Shown piece after piece: positions 57,250-64,000 of a DNA stretch of 64,000 bases. This DNA is from Alisma plantago-aquatica. Taxonomy: Eukaryota > Streptophyta > Magnoliopsida > Alismatales > Alismataceae. The number at the start of each line of letters is the position of its first letter. Position 1 is the stretch's first letter. Both the position numbers and the translations under genes were made by a program. The DNA is taken from contig OY856409.1 of the NCBI GenBank assembly GCA_963693085.1, positions 1,336,556,915-1,336,620,914 of the forward strand, written 5' to 3'. Under the pieces are notes generated by a model. That model was not told where the DNA came from, ran no database searches, and worked only from the letters and a program-made list of their open reading frames with translations.

Positions 57250-60200
57250 GTTAAAGATGTGGTCCACTGTTTCTTCTTGTCCAAAGGGATCATCTAGATG
57301 GTCCTTGAAAGCCTCTTTTTTTGAGGTTTTGATCAGTAAGAAGTTTATTGTTCAGGAGAAGCCAATAGAAGATTTTGTTTTTTGTGGCCATTTTTTCCAT
57401 ATGGTGGAGCAAAGAGGAGTGATACCTCTTAGTAGGAGGAAGGAATAGGCTTCTTTTGGCGTGTATTTTGATCCCCAAATCCACGAAATTCTATTTGAAG
57501 TGTTATTTTTAAGCTCATGGATGATGTTGGTAAGTTCATTTTGATCTAGATATTCTAAAAGCCATTGTTTGAGGGAGTTGGATCTCTTGCTGGTGAGGAG
57601 GCCAAGAGCTTTGGTCGTAGTGATGTTTGTAAGTTTTTTTGGGATGGGCCAGCTTATGTGCCTGCTTTCTATGGTGCAATGTTTAAACCATGGATCAAAC
57701 CAGAAAGAAATTCTATTGTGGGAGTGTGGAGGGGTGTAGATGATTTGTTTTATGAGGTGTATTTTTTTTTTGATGTATTTCCAGAGCGGAGAAGCAACAT
57801 TTTTTTTGTTTTGTGCCATGGGGGCAATTTTTTGTAGTATTTTTCAGTGATCAGGTTGTACCAAATTTTGTTTTTGTTGCTGTTTGCCAAGTTGTTTATG
57901 ATTTTTTCTATCAAGCAGAAGGCATGATTTTCTAGGTTTATGATTCCCCAGCCCCCTTAGTTAGTCGGGGCAGTGATGGTGTCCCAATTTACTAAATGGA
58001 TGTCTCCCTATCTATGAGGATTTGTGGTGGTTGTTCCAGAGGAAATTTCTTCTTATTTTATCAATGGTGATTCTGGTTTTTGAAGGTAAAGGGATGCAAC
58101 TAAGGTAATGGGTGGTGATTGAAGTTAGAGAGTTGTTGAGGAGAGTGAGTCTTCCGGTAAGGTTTAGAAAGTTGTTTGTCCATGATGAGATCTTGTTTTG
58201 GATTTTTTTCTATTATTGGGAGCCAAATCGTGTGTGAGATGTTTAGGGGGGGTGATGGGGAGACCCAGGTAATTGATTGGAAAATTGTCAATCTTACATC
58301 TGAGAAGAGTCTTAAATTTTTGCATTTTTTTTGTCAAGATGGACTCCAAAGATAGAGGATTTTTGGAGATTTATTTTGAGAATTGATATGTAAGAGAAGC
58401 AACCAACGATTCTGATGGTGTTTATGACTGATTTGTCATCTGGTGTAAGAAGGATGATGGTGTCATCAGCAAATTGAATGATATTTTCGTGGCATTCGGC
58501 TGGTGTTTTTATCAAGCCTCTTGAAACACCCAGTTTAATCATGTTTGTGAGGATGGTGGTGACTATAATGAACATGTAGGGGGATAGAGGATCCCCCTGT
58601 CTAATTCCATTTGAGTTCTTGAAATATCCAAAAGGTGTTCCATTGATGATAGTGGAGAAGTTATTTGTAGAGATACATGCATGAATCCAGGAGGTCCATT
58701 TATTAGGAAACCCGAAGCCCCTTAGAGACTCCAAGAGACAATCCCAGTTTAGATAGTCAAAAGCTTTTTCAAAATCAAGTTTGATGGCAAGAATGGGTGT
58801 TTTGTTTTTGTAACAAAGATGGATAGTTTCATTTACCATGAGGTAAGCATCTTGTATACTTCTCCCTTTAAGGAAAGCATTCTGATTAAGGGGTGTGATG
58901 TGGTTGATTTCTGGTTTCAATCGATTTGCCAAGGTTTTTGCTATAATTTAATATGATGTGTTGATGAGGCTGATTGGTCTGTATTGAGAAATGAGGTCTG
59001 GTTGTTCAATTTTTTTAATGAGAACAATGAAGGTTTTGTTAAGATGTTTGATTAGGCTTTGAGGTTCGTTGTTGAGGTGAAGGGCCTGGAGAAAAGTAAA
59101 GAAGTCCTTTATATAGTGATTCCAGTTTGTGAGGTATAATTCTACATTTAGACCATCATGTCCAGGTGATTTGTTGAGTCCAATAGATTTAATGGCAGTG
59201 TCAAGTTCTTCCAGGCTAAAAGGGTTGACAAGAGTTTGGGGGTTTGGGATTTTCTTAGGGCATAAAGAGTGCCAGTTGAGGTCTTTCAAGCAGGATGGGG
59301 AGTGTTTGGTGTTGAAGATTCTTGAGAAGTGTTGGACGATGTGATTTGATATGGCATGTTTTTTTTTTGTGAAGGATCCATTTATTTTGAGGTAGGAAAT
59401 AGTATTTTTTCTGTGATTGTTGTTGCAGATTTTATGGAAAAAATTTGTGTTTTTGTCTCCTTCTTTTTCCCATGAGACTTTCGCTCTTTGTCTCCATTTT
59501 AGGTCAAGGCAATATTAATGTGTTCTAGGTCAGACCTGATAGACAGAGCCAGAGCAGGATCCGCAGAAGAATCATGTTCCACAAAGAGGAGTTGTTGTTC
59601 AAGATCAGCCAGAGAGTTTGAGAGGTTGTGGGGTTGTTGATGAGTCCATTTTTTGATGAAGGTTTTGATATTTTTGGTATTGTGTTGGATGTGTAGGCCA
59701 AGGTTTGAGGTATTTGGTGTGGCAAGTACCCAGTGATCTGGGAAAGAGTTTGAAAGGCTTGGAGTAGTAATCTAGTAGTTGTCGAACCGGAAAGGTCTAG
59801 AGCCCCAGGGTTCAGAAGTAGTGTCAAGAATGACAGGGAAGTGGTCAGATATGGCTCTATGAGCTATATTGACAGAAGGCAGAGGGTAGAAGTTTTCCCA
59901 ACATGAAGAGCATATGAAGTGGTCCAATCTTGCAAAAGAAAGGTTTCTAGACCAAGTGAAAGCAGCATTTGAGGGAAGAAGATCAATCATGTTGAAAGAG
60001 TGTAGAAGGTGAGTGAAAGATTTGTCAGCAGCTGAAAGGGGAGCTGAAGAGCAGGAGGGGTTAAATCTATCAGAGGTTTGAGTGATGAAGTTAAAGTCAC
60101 CATCTAAAATCCAAGGTTTGTTGTGAAAGTCAGCAGTGATGATTGAGAGTTCGGTTAGAAAATTAGATTTTCTATGGTCTGGTTCGCCATAAACTCCAGT

Positions 60201-60513
60201 GAAAGACCAAGTGAAGCCATATGAAAGATTTTTGAATGTGAGCGTAATGGTGTGGTTTTGGCATTCCTTGCTTGTGACAGTGAGAATGTTTTTGTTGTAG
60301 CCGACCAGAAGTCCACCTTTGAAACCCAGGGGGGATTTGGATCCATTCAGTGATCCTATTTCCTCCTATGGTTTTTAGAGCGAAAGATGTGAGCAAAGTT
60401 TTGGTTTCTTGAATAGTAATAATATCTATGTTGTTTTTATAAATGTGATATCTAATCTCTTTTCATCTTTTAAGGTTTGCTGCACCACAAATGTTCCAGG
60501 ATGATATTTTCAT
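57250..60513 (-). pseudogene. LINE ORF2: APE endonuclease, reverse transcriptase, zf-RVT
   Basis: Starts at the ATG 60,513-60,511 with MKISSWNICG, typical of LINE APE-type endonucleases. A TGA follows after about 16 codons, then QETKTLL. A frameshift near 60,320 leads into GVYGEPDHRK, DGDFNFI, FTWSRN and AISDHFPVIL (endonuclease motifs). RT begins with FSLEELDTAIKSIGLNKSPG and GHDGLN (about 59,220-59,150), then YRPISL, a TAA at about 58,947, IIAKTLANRLK, QNAFLKGRSIQDA, LDFEKAFDYLNW, GIRQGDPLSPYMF and QFADDT (catalytic, about 58,480), INYLGLPI. The C terminus (57,560-57,290) has WIWGSKYTPKEAYSFLL and a zf-RVT-like FSWLLLNNKLLTDQNLKKRG. At least two stops and two frameshifts abolish function. 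Confidence 0.88.
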
Positions 60514-60618
60514 TTTCTCTGTTAAAAAAATGAACTTAGGATTCAGAAAGGCTATGTATCAGAAGACGGTCAGGTTTTGTAGATCCTTGTGAACCCCCTC
60601 TACAGGTCTTCTGTTGGT

Positions 60619-63301
60619 TCAATCCATGAATCTTTCTAGATTTTCCAACATTTTGTTAGGTTTAGTCTCGCTTTCAAAGGTGATTCCAATTTTTTCTGCA
60701 AAAGTGGTGAAGCTATCTATGTTGGACCATGAAGCTAGATCCTCTATGCTATCTAAATCATAAGCTTTTGATGATGTATAAAATGAAGGTGAACTCTTAT
60801 ATTTTGCTAAGTCAGAGTTATAAGAAATAAAAGAGTTTGATGGGGATTTACCTGTCTCAGCTTCATTGAAAATATACCTTCTTTTTAATCCTTCTGGGCT
60901 GGGCAGCATTTGTTCGATCGACTTGATGGTGCTCTCCCCTTTTTCCTTTTGCTTCAGACTCTGTGAAGATCTGATCTCATCAATAATGACAGATTTCAAT
61001 TTGTTCAAAGTGTTTGTGCTAATGTTTATGGGTATGTTTTCCTCTTTTGTTGGGGGTGGGAACAATTGGTCAGGACTGCTGGTAGGTGGGGAGGAGGGTC
61101 TCATAGGGGAGGATGTTCTAGGTGTTTTGAGATTTTGTGGTTTGTTGGAGTTTCCCGAAGATGTGGTTGAGTGTGTTTTTCTTTCCCACACTAGGTTTCT
61201 TTCCCCAGGTTTGCGGTTTTGGTTATGGGGCTTCTGGATTTTGGAAGAACAAAACCAGGAGGGTGGATGGGCTGAGAGGTCAAAGAAATTAGTTTTGGCT
61301 TCAAATGGGTGCTCAGCTGAAAGTTTGATATTGTATATAGATTCTCCTAGTCTGATGTTTACAGTCGAAGGAAGTGAGATGGCTTGCTTCACGGATAGGA
61401 GGCAGAAAGCCTTAATGTATTGGGTGGGATGGAGAGTTTCTGGGCTGACGAATTGGAGGGTGGCACCTATAGTATGTGTTATGGCTCTAAAGATGTCAAT
61501 CTCCCAAAGATGAGGGGGAAGGTTTGATATGGCCACCCAGTCGGAGCCCCCTACCAGAGCTTCAATCGCCCCAAGTCCTGCAGACCATCTTGATAATTTG
61601 TCTTGGATGAAGCTTGAGCCACAGGGGATAGTAAGGGTTTGGCCAAAGAGATGGTCTATTTTTGTACCTTATGGAACCGAGTATAACAGCTGATTTGGCG
61701 AGAGGATCTTAGGTTTGAGAATAGTATGACTAGGAATAAGGAGAGCAATGGCTCTAGTAACATCGAGAATGTAGACTTTGTTATTTTCCAAGTTGTTTTC
61801 AATAGTGGCAACGATGCTCCTAAGCGAGAAGACTTTGAGGAGTCTCATAGAGTTTGTTGGGAGATCTAGAGGGATGGCGTATTCAAGGTGGGTTTGGTTA
61901 TCCATTTGGGAGTAAAGGCAGGAAGGAGCTTGTGAAGGTTTTTGGTGAGGGGTTTGGGAGGATGTTTTAGGTGGAGGTCGCTTATTCGGGTTATATAGAA
62001 GAGGAGGATTTGAAAAGTAAGAGGAGGATGTATCATATTTGGAGCGGTTGTGAGTTTGGATGTGTGCATGATTTGGCGGGAGAGTGGGGTTTGCAAGGCA
62101 TGCAAAAGGGTTTCTGGAAAAAAGAGAAGAATGATTTGCTTTGGGCATGTGATTAGATTTGTCCTTTCTAGGTAAGTGGAGAGATTTGCAAAAAGTGATG
62201 GGGGGAGCTTGGTTGTCTCTTGGAAGGTGATAACCTTTTCTTGGGACTGGCTTGGTGTAGTCAGAGAGGAGGTTTGATGTACAGTCCATCCTTATGTGAC
62301 CCTTTTTAGAGCACCTATAGCATGTGATACGATTAGGGCATCTGTTAGTGGAGTGTTTTCTGCTATTGCATGTAGAACAGAGCAGAGCCCTAAAAGGTCT
62401 TTTTGGGCGGGCTTGTATCCAAGACTGAGTGGAGATAGTTCTTTTTAAGTGGTCATTGATGAGAGAGATGGATGTTTGGAGCCCTAAGGGGGGAATTTAT
62501 ATTGTAGTTTTTTCCTTTTTCATACTTTGGGACGGTAATCACCAAAGGGGATTTGGTGGGTCTGGCAACACTAGAAACAGCAGATTCCAGTTGATGAGAA
62601 ACATACCTTGCTGTGATTGAGTCTAAAAGTATTTCTGATGTCGTCGTGTCCTGCATGTCATCATCTTCGCAGATGGAGGATAGTGAGATAGGACAATTTT
62701 TTGTACCCAGCGGTGGTTGATGTTTGTCTTTGACGAAAAGATTATCCGCGGAGTTAGAGGAAGAGGATAGGAACTTCTCTTGCTTGTTGAAGAAGAGAGA
62801 GTAAAGTTCTTGGGGTGTTTCATTTTTGAGATCATAGACCCAGGCTGTGAGGGTTTTTGGAGGAGAGGGTTTGATGAAGATGGTCCAGTCCGTTCTGAGG
62901 TTAAGCTCCTTGATCATACTCACCCATCCTCTAGTGATCATCAAGTTTGCTATTTTGTTGGTCCAGCAGCTGTCTTTTAGCTCTGACCATTTGATGATCA
63001 CCGGAAAAGAACGGTTGCCCAGGAAGAGGGTGTTTAGTCCCGGGGAGATGTCGTATTGGTGATATTTCCAAGCTCTCGGGAGAGGAACACAGTAGTGGTA
63101 GTCAGGATTGGAGAGTTGATAGTCCATGAAGGTGAACCTGGAGTTCATATCTGTGGAGAAGAGAGGCAATTTTGTCTTGGTGGGAGCAATCGCAGGTTTT
63201 TTGAGGTGAAGGATTTTTTTGTAAAGATAGGGATTACCTTGAGGGCACCAAACCCTTTTGTTGTTGCTCAAAGCTGAGGAGAAAGCACCTCCTATTCTCA
63301 T
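60619..63301 (-). pseudogene. LINE ORF1 with tandem CCHC knuckles, broken
   Basis: The RNA-binding ORF1 of plant L1 elements. The first open part (63,301-62,453) starts MRIGGAFSSALSNNKRVWC and contains FTFMDYQLSNPDY and WVSMIKELNLRTDWTIFIKP. A frameshift near 62,450 leads to two zinc knuckles: CSTCNSRKHSTNRC (62,379-62,338) and CYRCSKKGHIRMDC (62,322-62,281), both CX2CX4HX4C. The frame continues through a Pro/Ser/Lys-rich region to 61,669 (stop). It then continues with GGSDWVAISNLPPHLWEIDI, similar to the DUF4283-type segment of plant LINE and gag-like proteins, ending at 60,619. One stop and one frameshift interrupt it. The antisense 215-codon frame at 60,866-61,513 is a shadow. Confidence 0.78.
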
Positions 63302-63807
63302 GATATGATGTAAGGGGCAGAAAAAATGAGTTGAACTGGGGGCGGTTGCTTCTGAAGCTAAAGAGATTTGAAGATAAGGATCGTTTTGGGGCAGAACTAG
63401 ACCTGGTATGATTCGTCTCGTTTGGTGTAGAGATTTAATGTTGTCCTTGGTTGCTTGATTTGTGCTTTTGTCGAAGCCATCACTCCTTTGGGAAGTTCAA
63501 TCGGTGATGTGAGTGCATGTAGGCATGCAAGGCGGTAGATGGGGCATTTATCAGCGTTGTTGTAACCCTCTTCTTAGAGGTAGTGGGGGAAGAGGGAAGG
63601 ATATTAATGGGTAGTTTTAGCAAAGTGAGAGGGGTGAGGAGAGAGCTTGACCTTGGATGTTACCTGGAGAAGCTCTTGCCGGTCCTGGAGTCGTCGCCTG
63701 GAGCACCTCGCGCCTAGGATTTTGCTTTTAGTTGTTTCTAGGTCTGTGATTGTCGGTGAGGGAGAGAGGGAGGGTGTTTCTAGAGAGAAGTTTGGAGCTT
63801 TCTCTCC
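63302..63807 (-). promoter_or_regulatory. 5' UTR / internal promoter region of the LINE
   Basis: About 500 bp between the 5' end and ORF1, with GC-richer stretches such as GTCGTCGCCTGGAGCACC. By analogy with L1 elements this would hold the internal promoter; no specific motif was assigned. Confidence 0.5.
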
Positions 63808-63823
63808 AGATCAATGGTGATGA

Positions 63824-64000
63824 TTTTAGAGTCTAAATCAAGGTTTTGTCCCAAAAAAATCCAAAACTAGGGTTTTTTTTTACATTAATGTACATGATAT
63901 ACCCAAATACATGATTATACATTGAAATAGGAAAAGTGGACCTTGGACTCAATTAAAGTGGTGAAAGTGAATAATAGAATTCAATGAGAGAGGTATGTGC
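63824..64000 (+). repeat. 3' LTR of element X, resumed after the LINE
   Basis: TTTTAGAGTCTAAATCAAGG followed by ACATTAATGTACATGATATA and GTGGACCTTGGACTC, collinear with 51,296-51,470 of the 5' LTR. Continues past the window. Confidence 0.92.

Larger units (their letters stand above)
56632..63823 (-). mobile_element. Near full-length L1-type plant LINE with 16-bp TSD
   Basis: Body 56,648-63,807 (7,160 bp), minus strand. Target duplications: AGATCACTGGTGATGA (56,632-56,647) and AGATCAATGGTGATGA (63,808-63,823), one mismatch. The empty-site sequence can be seen in the X 5' LTR (AGATCAATGGTGATGATTTT near 51,280). The 3' end is an oligo-A tail (T7 on the plus strand at 56,649). Two coding regions follow the L1 plan: ORF1 with CCHC knuckles, and ORF2 with endonuclease, RT and a zf-RVT-like end. 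Both are broken by stops and frameshifts. Confidence 0.92.
49180..64000 (+). mobile_element. LARD-like gypsy-type element X, nested in G and hosting a LINE
   Basis: 5' LTR 49,180-52,443, perfect PBS, a 2.1-kb interior without recognisable gag or pol, PPT, and a 3' LTR from 54,566 that runs past the window end. Long LTRs with a short non-coding interior fit a large retrotransposon derivative (LARD). The TGTAAC LTR start and AAGGGG-type PPT are those of Ty3/gypsy chromovirus-like elements. The 3' LTR is interrupted at 56,648-63,807 by a LINE. Confidence 0.82.

Noticed and set aside
60866..61513. 215-codon plus-strand ORF
   Set aside because: Antisense shadow of LINE ORF1.

Overview
This is a stretch of plant (angiosperm) nuclear intergenic heterochromatin. 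The AT-rich sequence contains no intact host gene. Almost everything recognisable is transposable-element DNA nested several layers deep: SIRE-type and other Ty1/copia elements, Athila-type and chromovirus-like Ty3/gypsy remnants, a Cassandra-like TRIM carrying a 5S rRNA segment, a hAT-like MITE and a plant L1 LINE with a zf-RVT-like C terminus. The only host-gene trace is a broken PDR-type ABC transporter (ABCG) fragment. This layout points to a species with a large, repeat-bloated genome; the species itself cannot be told from the sequence.

Left part (1-6.3 kb): a truncated old SIRE-type LTR, anonymous AT-rich sequence, and an Athila-like gag remnant split by a MITE. From about 6.3 to 28.3 kb lies one old minus-strand copia element, called R here. 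Its 3' LTR (6.31-8.57 kb) is internally inverted. Its gag/pol relics lie at 9.2-11.25 kb, its PBS is at 14.78 kb, and its 5' LTR is split into 14.8-15.5 and 26.6-28.3 kb. Nested in R are an Athila/Tat-like LTR (12.2-14.3 kb), a Cassandra-like LTR (26.75-27.2 kb), and a young, nearly complete SIRE/Maximus copia element, called S (15,499-26,633). S has a TGTAC target duplication, LTRs of identical length differing at about 1% of sites, PBS, PPT, gag, pol and a third ORF where the env-like gene of SIRE elements normally sits. A single TGA separates gag from pol and a second TGA interrupts integrase; the third ORF is open.

Middle (28.3-44.4 kb): a minus-strand solo LTR of a second SIRE-like family, G (TSD TTATC), a gypsy integrase remnant, a 5-kb gypsy-type LTR truncated at its right end, a plus-strand 3' fragment of the R LTR, the ABCG pseudogene (37.56-38.51 kb), and a 4.1-kb solo LTR with perfect AAAAT duplications.

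Right part (44.4-64 kb): a G element with only gag remnants (44,468 onward). Its 3' LTR is interrupted by a non-coding, LARD-like gypsy-type element X (5' LTR 49,180-52,443; 3' LTR from 54,566 to beyond the window). X's 3' LTR is in turn interrupted by a 7.16-kb L1-type LINE (56,648-63,807, minus) with a 16-bp target duplication.

The most unusual pattern is that several unrelated LTR families each carry a private palindromic or inverted 'word'. In most of them (S, R, G, the Athila-like LTR and X) the words sit in U3, roughly 50-450 bp upstream of the TATA box. The words differ between families but the arrangement is the same, which suggests a shared regulatory or amplification process.
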